Source: Chlorobiota bacterium (GTDB taxonomy: Bacteria; Bacteroidota; Bacteroidia; Bacteroidales; JAADGE01). Taken from it: DNA of 64,000 nucleotides. Positions within the stretch are counted from its first letter, which is position 1, and each line of letters opens with the position of its first letter. Below are positions 9,074 through 18,483 of the stretch, one piece after another. Location: NCBI GenBank assembly GCA_013152535.1, contig JAADGE010000082.1, positions 1 to 64,000 of the forward strand, given 5' to 3'. Under the pieces are notes generated by a model, which was not told the DNA's origin, did not search any database, and saw only the letters and a list, made by a program, of their open reading frames with translations. Position numbers and translations under genes: made by a program.

Positions 9074-11044
9074 ATGAAGAAATATCATATTTTAACAATA
9101 AATCCCGGTTCAACTTCTACTAAAATAGGTGTTTTTCAAAATGAAGAATGCTTGTTTGAAATCAATGTAAGCCACAGTCCCAAACAATTAGAACAGTATT
9201 CTGATATTTGGGAACAATATTCATTTCGTAAAGAAGAAATTATCACAGCAATTAATAAAAATGGTTATAATTTAAATAAATTAGATGCTGTTGTAGGCAG
9301 AGGCGGTTTAATAAAACCGATACCCAGCGGGACTTATTATGTTGATCAGGAGATGATAAATGATGCACGTGACGGTTACCAGGGGCAGCATGCTTCAAAT
9401 TTGGGTTGTGTTATTGCATACAGTATCGGTTGGGAAAACTCAATTCCGTCATTTATTGTTGATCCGCCGGCTGTAGATGATTTAGAACCGATTGCTCGTA
9501 TTTCGGGACATAAAGATTTTGAAAGATCGTCGTTACTGCATGCTTTAAATATTTTTGCAACGGCACGTGAACATGCTCAAGTTTTAAAGAAAAAAATAAC
9601 TGATTTAAATTTGATAGTGGCACATCTCGGCGGAGGAATTACGGTTGCTGCATTAAAAAAAGGAAAAGCCGTAAACGTAAATCACGGTTTGTATGAAGGT
9701 CCTTTTTCTCCCGAAAGAAGCGGAAGTTTGCCTCTTTTCAAATATCTTGATAAATCTCTCTCCGGAAAATATTCCGAAACTGAATTAAAGAAAATGGTTG
9801 TAGGAAAAGGCGGACTTGTATCATATTTTAATACTAATGATGCTCGAAATGTTGAACGGTTTGTTGCGGCGGGTTCTGAAAAATACGAATTGGTTTATAG
9901 AGCAATGGCATATCAAATTGCAGAAGAAATCGGAAAAAGAGCTACTAATTTAAAAGGTGAAATTGACGGAATAATTATCACAGGCGGTTTAGCTCATTCT
10001 AAATTATTGACAGGTTGGATTCGAGAACGTATAGATTTTCTGGGAAAAGTAAATATATATCCCGGCGAAGCTGAACTTAAGGCATTGGCACAAGGTGCTT
10101 TGCGTGTACTTAAAGGAGAGGAAAGGGCAAAGCATTATATGCGAAAAGTTAAAAAAATCGGTATTCTTTATTGGGATAATTTAGAAATTTTTATAAAATC
10201 AATTAACATTATTGAGGCTCGTTTAAAAAAGGCGGGATATATTTTCAGAAAAGAAAGAGATAATAATTTGCAAATTACTTATGTGAACTGTAAACGCGAT
10301 GAAGAAAATTTAATGCATGCTGTTGATAAATTAAAAAAAGATAAAGTTGATTTAATATTTTCTATCGGTTCTCCTGTTAGTATGCGAATAGGGCAATATC
10401 TTACAGATGAGGAAATTCCGGTTGTTTTTACCGGGATATACAGTTCTGCAATAATTGCCGATTTTGAAAAGAATCATAACAATAATTATTATGCCGTTTG
10501 TTATGCTCCCGAAATTAAAGATCAATTTGAGCATACTGTTTTAATATCGGATAAGAATCTGAAAAAAATAGGAGTTTTATATCGCCGAGGAGAGCTGCAG
10601 GCAGAAATTCAATACGATGATATTATAGAATATACCGAAAAAGAAGGAATAGAGGTTATAAGTTATGAAATTCAGGAAACTGAAGATTTTGAAAAAGCAA
10701 AGAATTATTTCACACGTAAAAACGTGAAATGGGTATATATAGGCACAAGCACTGTTATCGCTTCATCCGGATATGACTTATTAAGTACTATTACTGATAA
10801 TTTTCCTACGGTTTGTATGCTTGAAGATACTGTAATCAGAGGTGGTTTGGAAGGATATGTTATTCCCTGGGATGCAGTAACCGAAACTTCCGTTAAGATT
10901 GCTCTTGATTTATTGGACGGTAATCCGGTTACTTCCAGAGTTTTTAAACCTGATTCGGTAAAATTATTCATTAACAGAAAAACTGCTGAGAAATTAAAAA
11001 TTCTTGGTAATTTTGAAAAGTTTGAACAAGCAGAATTTGTTTAA
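9074..11044 (+). CDS. Butyrate kinase fused to C-terminal ABC_sub_bind (TrpX-like) domain
   Basis: N-terminal ~355 aa: ILTINPGSTSTKIGVF, VGRGGLIKPIPSGTY, HLGGGITVAA, GIIITGGLAHS. C-terminal ~300 aa from codon 356: KIGILYW..., LIFSIGSPVSMRIGQYLTDEEIPVVFTG, KKIGVLYRRGE, LDLLDGNPVTSRVF. No stop between them. Confidence 0.88.
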   Translation: MKKYHILTINPGSTSTKIGVFQNEECLFEINVSHSPKQLEQYSDIWEQYSFRKEEIITAINKNGYNLNKLDAVVGRGGLIKPIPSGTYYVDQEMINDARDGYQGQHASNLGCVIAYSIGWENSIPSFIVDPPAVDDLEPIARISGHKDFERSSLLHALNIFATAREHAQVLKKKITDLNLIVAHLGGGITVAALKKGKAVNVNHGLYEGPFSPERSGSLPLFKYLDKSLSGKYSETELKKMVVGKGGLVSYFNTNDARNVERFVAAGSEKYELVYRAMAYQIAEEIGKRATNLKGEIDGIIITGGLAHSKLLTGWIRERIDFLGKVNIYPGEAELKALAQGALRVLKGEERAKHYMRKVKKIGILYWDNLEIFIKSINIIEARLKKAGYIFRKERDNNLQITYVNCKRDEENLMHAVDKLKKDKVDLIFSIGSPVSMRIGQYLTDEEIPVVFTGIYSSAIIADFEKNHNNNYYAVCYAPEIKDQFEHTVLISDKNLKKIGVLYRRGELQAEIQYDDIIEYTEKEGIEVISYEIQETEDFEKAKNYFTRKNVKWVYIGTSTVIASSGYDLLSTITDNFPTVCMLEDTVIRGGLEGYVIPWDAVTETSVKIALDLLDGNPVTSRVFKPDSVKLFINRKTAEKLKILGNFEKFEQAEFV

Positions 11045-11067
11045 GCTGACAAGTTTATTTAAAAAAA

Positions 11068-11084
11068 CGGATTTTTAAAATCCG
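11068..11084 (+). terminator. Stem-loop between convergent genes
   Basis: cggatttttaaaatccg inverted repeat flanked by A runs and T-rich sequence. Confidence 0.55.
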
Positions 11085-11108
11085 CTTTATAAAAAACGAT
11101 CAAAATAG

Positions 11109-11489
11109 TTACTCCGATTTTTCTGTATCTAAATCTTCAAATTTAATATCGGTATAATCTTTTACTGATTCATTTGATTCTGTCTTTTCTGTAACATCAG
11201 AATATTCTGTTTTTTCCGGTATTTTTCCGGATTCAACATATTCAATAACATCATCTAAAGCATCTGCAAATTTATCGAAATCTTCTTTGTAAAGGAAAAT
11301 TTTGTGTTTTTCAACTTTGTAGCTTCCGTCTTCATTGTAACGGCGTTTTCTTTCCGTAACGGTAATGTATTTTTCACCGCCTTTTGTTTCTTTTACGTCA
11401 AAATAATATGTTCTTTTTCCTGCTCTCACTGAACTGGTAAAAACATTCTCCCTAAATTTCTTGGCTCCGTCAGTCATTGATTCTTCCAT
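11109..11489 (-). CDS. PUR-alpha-like DUF3276 nucleic-acid-binding protein
   Basis: VFTSSVRAGKRTYYFDVKETKGGEKYITVTERKRR...KHKIFLYKEDFDKF. Confidence 0.85.
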   Translation of the reverse strand: MEESMTDGAKKFRENVFTSSVRAGKRTYYFDVKETKGGEKYITVTERKRRYNEDGSYKVEKHKIFLYKEDFDKFADALDDVIEYVESGKIPEKTEYSDVTEKTESNESVKDYTDIKFEDLDTEKSE

Positions 11490-11635
11490 CTTGGTTTTTT
11501 ATTTTTGTTAATAACAATAATTCTTCCTTATGCAAAATTATATAAAAAAGTTATATATAAAATTTTTGCATCTCTTTTTTTGAGTTTTATAAATTTTATT
11601 TCTCATTTCCAATGCTTAATTATACATTTGCTTAA

Positions 11636-13735
11636 TTGAAAATCGTATATTTGATTCATATGCAAAAAAAAAGGCTTAATTTTTTCTATAAAATACTGAT
11701 GTTTACCGTTGCTGCTTTAATTACGGTTTTTATTTTACCTCACAGTAACAAATTTAAATATGAATTTCAAAAAGGAGAGCCGTGGAAACACAAAAGTTTG
11801 ATTGCTGAATTTGATTTTCCTGTTTATAAAAGTGATGAAACAATTAAAGCAGAAAAAGACAGTATTTTAAAACTTGCTAAGCCATATTATATTTTTAATT
11901 TTACTGTTTATAAATCAATTGACAATGAAGTTGACAATGATATAAAAGGTTTATTTTCAGAGTTGACTGTACCCGAAAAAAATCGTAAGGAATTTACTGC
12001 TTTTACTGATTCATTTATAACCGGATTTAAACAAAAACTAAAATCAATTTACGAAAAAGGAATTATACAACCTTTACCCCAAAATTATACTGTTAATTCT
12101 GATAACAACGAAATTTATGTGTTAAAAAATAATGTGGCAGAATTAACAAAATACTCTGATTTCTATTCTTCAAAGCAATCCTATAATATTCTCTATAATT
12201 ATTTTAAGAATTATACGGAAAAAAGTCCGGTTATTGTTTCCGAAATTAATTTTTCGAAGTATATTAAATTCAATGTTATTTTTAATTCTGAATTAACTGA
12301 AAAATCAAAAGAACGATTAATTAATGATTTATCCCCTGTAAGAGGGATGATACAAGCCGGGCAAAGAATAATATACGAAGGACAATTGATTAATGATGAA
12401 AAATATCAAATTTTAATGTCTTTGAAAAAAGAATATTTATCGGAACAAAATTCATATACGGATAAATTTATTGTATTTTTAGGGCAATTTATTTTAACAG
12501 GTGCTATACTTGCTATTTTATTTCTGCATTTGTTTTTCTATAACAGACCGATTTTTGACAGTAACCGTAAACTGTTATATTTTATAAGTTTAACGTTAAT
12601 ATTTATAATAAGTTCCGCTATAGCGGCAAAGACTGACAGCACAAATATTTATTTAGTTCCGGTTACTGTTTTACCCTTAATAACTGCAACTTTTTATAAA
12701 CCGCGAACAGCATTCCTGCATCATACAGTAACAATTATGATTATCGGTTATATCGCTGCTAACGGTTTTGAATATATTTTTATTCAGTTCATTGCAGGAT
12801 TTGTCGCTATTTCCGGTGTTAGTCGGTTATATCGAAGAAGTCAAATTCTTTGGACGGCATTAATAATTTTTATCACATATTTGGTTTTATATTCTGCTTT
12901 TACAATTGTTCGCGAAGGTGATATTTCGCGTATTGAAACATCTTATATAATATGGTTTGCCGTAAGCAGTATTTTAGTATTAATGGCATATCCTTTAATT
13001 TATCTTTTTGAAAAATTATTCGGTTTTCTTTCGGATGTTACTCTAATTGAACTGTCCGATACAAACAGACCCTTATTAAAATTACTTTCTGAAAAAGCTC
13101 CGGGCTCATTTCAACATACCGTACAAGTCGCAAATATTTCGGAAGAAGCTGCTCGCGAAATCGGAGCAAACGTTCTTTTAGTTCGTACCGGTGCATTGTA
13201 TCACGATGTCGGGAAAATGAATAATCCCTCTTTTTTTGTTGAAAATCAACATGGTGAAAATCCGCATGATAAAATTGATCCTATAAAAAGTGTACAGATA
13301 ATTAAAAAACATGTTGATGACGGCATTAAAATTGCCGCAAAATATGGTTTACCTAAAGAAGTTGCAGATTTTATTCCTACGCATCACGGAAGCGGAAAAA
13401 TAATGTGGTTTTTGCATAAATATAAAGAATTGCATCCCGGAGAAGAAATTAACGAAGATTTATTTAAATATCATGGAAAACTGCCTTATTCAAAAGAAAC
13501 AGCAATAGTAATGATAGTCGATTCCGTAGAAGCAGCTTCCAGAACTCTGAAAGATTATTCAGAAGAAAGCATTGATGCACTGGTGGAACAAATTGTACAT
13601 TCTAAAATTGCACAAAATCTGTTAATAAATGCCGATATTACTTTTGCCGAAATTGATAAAGTTAAAAAAGTTTTGAAAACAAAGTTGAAAAATATTTATC
13701 ATACACGTGTTGAATATCCGAAAGATGAAGATTAA
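11636..13735 (+). CDS. 7TM-HD family membrane phosphohydrolase (PgpH-like)
   Basis: N-terminal extracellular 7TMR-HDED-type region, multiple TM helices, then HTVQVANISEEAAREIGANVLLVRTGALYHDVGKMNNPSFFVENQ HD domain; ATG at 11660 is a more likely start. Confidence 0.88.
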   Translation: MKIVYLIHMQKKRLNFFYKILMFTVAALITVFILPHSNKFKYEFQKGEPWKHKSLIAEFDFPVYKSDETIKAEKDSILKLAKPYYIFNFTVYKSIDNEVDNDIKGLFSELTVPEKNRKEFTAFTDSFITGFKQKLKSIYEKGIIQPLPQNYTVNSDNNEIYVLKNNVAELTKYSDFYSSKQSYNILYNYFKNYTEKSPVIVSEINFSKYIKFNVIFNSELTEKSKERLINDLSPVRGMIQAGQRIIYEGQLINDEKYQILMSLKKEYLSEQNSYTDKFIVFLGQFILTGAILAILFLHLFFYNRPIFDSNRKLLYFISLTLIFIISSAIAAKTDSTNIYLVPVTVLPLITATFYKPRTAFLHHTVTIMIIGYIAANGFEYIFIQFIAGFVAISGVSRLYRRSQILWTALIIFITYLVLYSAFTIVREGDISRIETSYIIWFAVSSILVLMAYPLIYLFEKLFGFLSDVTLIELSDTNRPLLKLLSEKAPGSFQHTVQVANISEEAAREIGANVLLVRTGALYHDVGKMNNPSFFVENQHGENPHDKIDPIKSVQIIKKHVDDGIKIAAKYGLPKEVADFIPTHHGSGKIMWFLHKYKELHPGEEINEDLFKYHGKLPYSKETAIVMIVDSVEAASRTLKDYSEESIDALVEQIVHSKIAQNLLINADITFAEIDKVKKVLKTKLKNIYHTRVEYPKDED

Positions 13736-13787
13736 AAATATATTAAAGAATAACAAAACATCCTAAAAACTCGTTAATATTACAGAT

Positions 13788-14453
13788 ATGAAACGTTTAA
13801 TATTAAGTACAATAGTTTTATTTTCGGTAATTTTTGCTTTTTCACAAACCGGTGATATCCGTAAGGATAAAGTAAAATATACACCTGCTTTTAAATTTAA
13901 AGACGGCATTTTTATTAATTTTCAGCAGGTTAAAGATAATAATCCTGTTCCGAAATCTCAAATTCTTACAACAATTGATTATAATGCTTTTGATTTTTAT
14001 AATAAATTATTTCAAAATAAATACATTACAATTTACGATAATTTGGGAATACAAAAAAAAATTAATACAGGCAGAATATGGGGCTTTAGTAACCGAGGAG
14101 TTTTATTCATTAATTTAAATGATGAATTTAATCGCATTCCGGTTTTTGGCAGTATCAGCCATTTTACTGCAAATAAAACAATTCAGGAATATGATCCGTA
14201 TCGATATAATAATTCGTATTATTATTATAATGACCCGTATTCTGAAAAAACCGTTTTGATGCAATATCTGTTAGATTTTGATACCGGTAAAATTTATAAT
14301 TTTGACGTAAAATCTGTTGAAGCCGTTATTTCTAAAGATCCCGAACTGTATGAAGAATTTTCAAAATTAAGTAAAAGAAAAAAAAATAAACTAAAATTCG
14401 TATATATCAGAAAATATAATCAAAAACACCCTATATATTTTCCTAAAAATTAG
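13788..14453 (+). CDS. Hypothetical secreted protein
   Basis: Signal peptide MKRLILSTIVLFSVIFAFSQ. Confidence 0.7.
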   Translation: MKRLILSTIVLFSVIFAFSQTGDIRKDKVKYTPAFKFKDGIFINFQQVKDNNPVPKSQILTTIDYNAFDFYNKLFQNKYITIYDNLGIQKKINTGRIWGFSNRGVLFINLNDEFNRIPVFGSISHFTANKTIQEYDPYRYNNSYYYYNDPYSEKTVLMQYLLDFDTGKIYNFDVKSVEAVISKDPELYEEFSKLSKRKKNKLKFVYIRKYNQKHPIYFPKN

Positions 14454-14541
14454 GAATAACTTTTATAATAAGATACCAATAAAACAAAAATATCGTTTAA
14501 AAAATGAAACTAAATTATTACAACAATACTTTAAAATTATT

Positions 14542-15402
14542 ATGATGAAAAAACAAGCATTATTTTTAATATTTTTTGTTACTTTATTTTCTTTAGATGC
14601 TCTTGCTCAGCAAATGTTACCGACTGAAAAACAGGTAACAAGGTTTTTAAATTCACGTACCTATTTTGTTTATGATAATAATATTTTCGGAATGTATAAT
14701 ACGGCTATCGAAGATGCTGCAAATAAACATTGGAAAATAACAGATTTTGATTTTATAAATAAAAACGAATTTAAGAAAAAAAAGAATGTTTCTACGGCAT
14801 CAATGGTGGTACAAACCGAATCACATTTTGAAGGGCAAGAAGAACTCGGTGTTTTCACTTCTTTAAGTTTAGTACTCGGAAAACCCGGAGGAACCATAAA
14901 TACAATGCCTGATATTATTACTGTTCCGCTTGCATACAGCGATGTAGATTATGACAATTATTATTACAAACTCGGATTAGCATTACTGTTTATGCAAAAT
15001 CACGTCCAATGGCTCAAAAATAATCCGCATGTTGAAGACAGGGTATTGCTTAACCATTATAAAAACAGCAGAAAAAGTACAAAAAACAAAACATTGTGGT
15101 TGCTGAAAAATGAAATGAGCCAAGATGTTAATACTATTACAAAAATTAAACAATATTATGACGGAGACGTAAAATTTGTAACTAAAGACGATATTAAACA
15201 AGCCGTTGACAACAAAAATCAAGATGTATTGGTTTTGCATTTGGTAGCACCTTCTCGCAACATAAAAGGCAACGTTGTAACAAAAATGATTTTGAGTGCA
15301 GCAAATGCGGATATTTATTATTTCGATTTTCACAGAATAAAAGGTAAGAAAAAACCTAATAAATTTCTGAAATCGGATTTTGTTGCTTTAAATAAATTAT
15401 AA
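14542..15402 (+). CDS. Hypothetical secreted protein
   Basis: Signal peptide MMKKQALFLIFFVTLFSLDALAQ; no recognised domain. Confidence 0.7.
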   Translation: MMKKQALFLIFFVTLFSLDALAQQMLPTEKQVTRFLNSRTYFVYDNNIFGMYNTAIEDAANKHWKITDFDFINKNEFKKKKNVSTASMVVQTESHFEGQEELGVFTSLSLVLGKPGGTINTMPDIITVPLAYSDVDYDNYYYKLGLALLFMQNHVQWLKNNPHVEDRVLLNHYKNSRKSTKNKTLWLLKNEMSQDVNTITKIKQYYDGDVKFVTKDDIKQAVDNKNQDVLVLHLVAPSRNIKGNVVTKMILSAANADIYYFDFHRIKGKKKPNKFLKSDFVALNKL

Positions 15403-15409
15403 ATACAAA

Positions 15410-15433
15410 GCCCCTGATTTAAGGGGTTTTATT
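15410..15433 (+). terminator. Rho-independent terminator
   Basis: cccctgatttaaggggttttattt. Confidence 0.65.
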
Positions 15434-15462
15434 TTGATACGCTCATTTTTGATTAATATAAA

Positions 15463-16425
15463 ATGCTTCAAAAAACTGTTTTTCTGTTTTCTTTATTTTT
15501 TTCTCAGCTTATAATTGCACAGAATTCATTCGAATTATTGGATGCTGCATATCGAAATGATGAAAAAAAGGTTTATTATCTGTTAAAAGGAGGTGCCGAT
15601 GCAAATTTTGCGGATGACAATAACGTAACGCCTTTAATGTATGTTGTTGACAATAATAATTTGTATTTGACGAAACTGTTGATAAAATACGGTGCCGAAG
15701 TAAATAAAGTGCCCGATAACGGAGTAACGGCATTATTATCTGCCGTAAAAGGAAATTATCCCGAAATTCTTGAATTATTATTAAAAAATAATGCGAATCC
15801 GAATGTCAGCGATGAATACGGAAATTCTTCCTTAATGCTTGCGGCTGCATACGGTTATCCTTTGGTTGCAGCTTATCTGTGTAGTTACGGAGCCGATATT
15901 TCTTACAGTAATGTTTACGGAACCGATGCCGCAATGATTGCAGCCTGGTATAATGATACGGATATTTTACAAGTATTGTGGGATTATTATGCCGATTTTA
16001 ATTCAAAAGACGATTTCGGCTTTACGCCATTAATGATTGCTTCGCAGCAGGGTAATACGGAAGCCGTAAAGTTTTTAACAGAAAACGGTGCGAAACTTAA
16101 TTCGATAAATTCTGAGAATTTGAATGCACTTGATATGGCATTGTTGCATTTTCATTCCGAAACGGCGGAGTATTTAATTCGCCGGGGCTTGTCAAATCAT
16201 CAAATTAACGATAATATTTCAACTTATGATATTGTAAAATATAAAGAATTGAATAATCTTTTAAAGTATTTTGAGAAAAAAGAATCCGATAAAAAAAGTA
16301 AACATCATAAACTCTTAAATAAATATTTTAATTTTGCCGATAAAAATATTCCGTCGGAAATATTCGAAATAAAGAAAAAACGAAATCGACATTTAACTAT
16401 CGGATATCTCAACAGTAGTTTATGA
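15463..16425 (+). CDS. Secreted ankyrin-repeat protein
   Basis: Repeated GADANFADDNNVTPLMYVVDNNNLYLTKLLIKYGAEVNK-type units. Confidence 0.88.
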   Translation: MLQKTVFLFSLFFSQLIIAQNSFELLDAAYRNDEKKVYYLLKGGADANFADDNNVTPLMYVVDNNNLYLTKLLIKYGAEVNKVPDNGVTALLSAVKGNYPEILELLLKNNANPNVSDEYGNSSLMLAAAYGYPLVAAYLCSYGADISYSNVYGTDAAMIAAWYNDTDILQVLWDYYADFNSKDDFGFTPLMIASQQGNTEAVKFLTENGAKLNSINSENLNALDMALLHFHSETAEYLIRRGLSNHQINDNISTYDIVKYKELNNLLKYFEKKESDKKSKHHKLLNKYFNFADKNIPSEIFEIKKKRNRHLTIGYLNSSL

Positions 16426-17036
16426 ATGAATTTTATGATAAAATACCGAAAGATATATTAAATGATTTACCTGTTAAAAGTTTTGAAGGGGAGATCTTTT
16501 TTATTTCCGATGAAGAATCCTTAAACGAAATAATTCCTTACTTGCAAAAAACCGATGTTTTGGGCTTTGATACCGAAACGCGTCCGGCATTTAAAAAAGG
16601 CATAACTTATGATGTTTCTTTGCTGCAGCTGGCAACTTCCGATAAAGCTTTTTTATTCAAATTAGATAAATTGGGATTGCCGAACAAACTTATTCAAATT
16701 CTTGAAAATAAGAATATTGCAAAAGTCGGTGTTGCCGTTCGCGATGATTTGAAAGCATTACGAAAAATACGAAAATTTACGCCCGGTGCTTTTATTGAGC
16801 TCCAATCATTTTCCGATGAGTTCGGTATTGAAGATAACGGGTTAAAAAAATTAACGGCTAATTTACTTAATTTCAGGATTTCGAAAGGTGCTCGCCTTAC
16901 GAATTGGTCTAACGAGGTTTATACCGAAGTTCAGTTAAAATATGCCGCAACCGATGCGTGGGTGTCTTATTTGATATATAAAAAACTCTTATCTTTAAAC
17001 GGAAATTTTAAGATTAAAAAAAATACGGATATTTAA
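16422..17036 (+). CDS. RNase D-like 3'-5' exonuclease
   Basis: LGFDTETRPAF, KVGVAVRDDLKAL, YAATDAWVSYLIYKKL; ATGA overlap with upstream gene. Confidence 0.85.
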   Translation: MNEFYDKIPKDILNDLPVKSFEGEIFFISDEESLNEIIPYLQKTDVLGFDTETRPAFKKGITYDVSLLQLATSDKAFLFKLDKLGLPNKLIQILENKNIAKVGVAVRDDLKALRKIRKFTPGAFIELQSFSDEFGIEDNGLKKLTANLLNFRISKGARLTNWSNEVYTEVQLKYAATDAWVSYLIYKKLLSLNGNFKIKKNTDI

Positions 17037-17781
17037 GATTCGTAAAATTTTAAACCATCAATTTTAATAAGAAAAAAATGAAACTCGAAATAAAAAATAC
17101 CGAAAATTTTATAAGTAAATCAGAATTGTCAGAATATCAAAAAAAAGCGGAAATTGCAAATGAAACTTTACATAACAAAGACGGCTTAGGCAATGATTTT
17201 CTCGGTTGGGTAAATTTACCTTTTGAAGCATCCGAAGAAATAATTTCCGATATTGAAGAAACGGCAAAAAAACTGCAAAACAAAATTGATATTATGGTAA
17301 CTGTCGGTATCGGCGGTTCCTACCTCGGTGCAAAAGCCGTTATAGAGGCACTTTCGGATAATTTTTCCGATTTAAAAGATACGGGTAAAATAAAAATGCT
17401 TTTTGCCGGTAATAATTTAAGCGAAGATTATTTATACGAGCTTACCGAACTTCTCAGAGATAAATCGTGGGCAATTACGATTATTTCAAAATCGGGAACA
17501 ACAACCGAACCTGCCGTTGCTTTCAGAATATTGAAAGCCGATTTGGAAAAAAAATACGGAAAAGAAGAAGCAAATCAGCGTATTATTGCCGTAACCGATA
17601 AGGAAAAAGGTGCCTTAAAACAACTTGCCGATAAAGAAGTATATAAAACATACGTTATTCCGGACGATGTCGGCGGAAGATTTTCGGTGTTAACTCCGGT
17701 CGGCTTGTTGCCGATTGCAGTTGCAGGATTTAATATACGAGAATTATTAAAAGGTGCTGTTAACGCAGCCAAAGAAACAAA

Positions 17782-17801
17782 TTCCGATTCTTTCCGATTC
17801 T
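17782..17801. repeat. Perfect 10-bp tandem duplication (ttccgattct)x2 in pgi
   Basis: Read directly: aa|ttccgattct|ttccgattct|tttggaaat. Confidence 0.97.
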
Positions 17802-18267
17802 TTTGGAAATTCGGCAGAAGAATATGCTGCTGTCCGCAACATTTTGTATGACACCGGTTTTACTAATGAAATATTGGTAAATTATAACCCCAAACTCACT
17901 TTTTTTGCCGAATGGTGGAAACAACTTTACGGTGAAAGCGAAGGAAAAGACGGAAAAGGTATTTTTCCCGCAAGCGTAAGCTTTACAACCGATTTGCATT
18001 CTATGGGACAATATATACAAGACGGAAAACGAAATTTATTTGAAACCGTTATTTCTGTCGAAAAAATAAAAAAAATAAAAAATAATCTTATCCTTCCGGA
18101 AAATGATAGTAATTTGGATAAATTAAATTATTTGGCAGGCAAACATATTGAAGAAATAAACAAAAGTGCAGAACAAGGAACTTTAAAAGCCCATCTTGAC
18201 GGCGGAGTTCCGAATATCAGAATTTCAATTCCTCAAATCAACGAGTATTATATCGGTGAATTAATTT

Positions 18268-18281
18268 ATTTTTTATTTTTT
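18268..18281. repeat. Perfect 7-bp tandem duplication (atttttt)x2 in pgi
   Basis: Read directly: ttaattt|atttttt|atttttt|cgagaaagcc. Confidence 0.93.
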
Positions 18282-18446
18282 CGAGAAAGCCTGCGGTATC
18301 AGCGGTTATATTCTCGGCGTAAATCCTTTTGACCAACCCGGTGTGGAAGCCTATAAACGCAATATGTTTCAGATTCTCGGAAAACCCGGATATTAGAGAA
18401 ATATCATTTTTCAAAAACTAAATTTATATAATAATGATTACTTGTT

Positions 18447-18454
18447 TATATTTG
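18447..18454 (+). promoter_or_regulatory. Candidate -7 element (TATATTTG) for lysS
   Basis: Matches TAnnTTTG, 30 nt upstream of the native lysS ATG at 18484. Confidence 0.45.
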
Positions 18455-18483
18455 CAAGTTATTATTTTTTTACATAAAAAACT

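Larger units (their letters stand above)
17078..18396 (+). pseudogene. pgi: Glucose-6-phosphate isomerase, frame disrupted twice by tandem duplications
   Basis: Three consecutive frame segments ([31 protein letters not shown]...GLHSMGQ-type region; [37 protein letters not shown]). Removing one 10-bp copy and one 7-bp copy gives 1302 nt, exactly 434 codons including stop. Confidence 0.9.

Noticed and set aside
17782-18281. Programmed ribosomal frameshifting in pgi
   Set aside because: Both breaks coincide exactly with perfect tandem duplications, a simpler explanation; no slippery heptamer plus structure is evident
17754-18332. Separate 192-aa gene
   Set aside because: It is the out-of-frame middle of pgi exposed by the 10-bp duplication, not an independent gene
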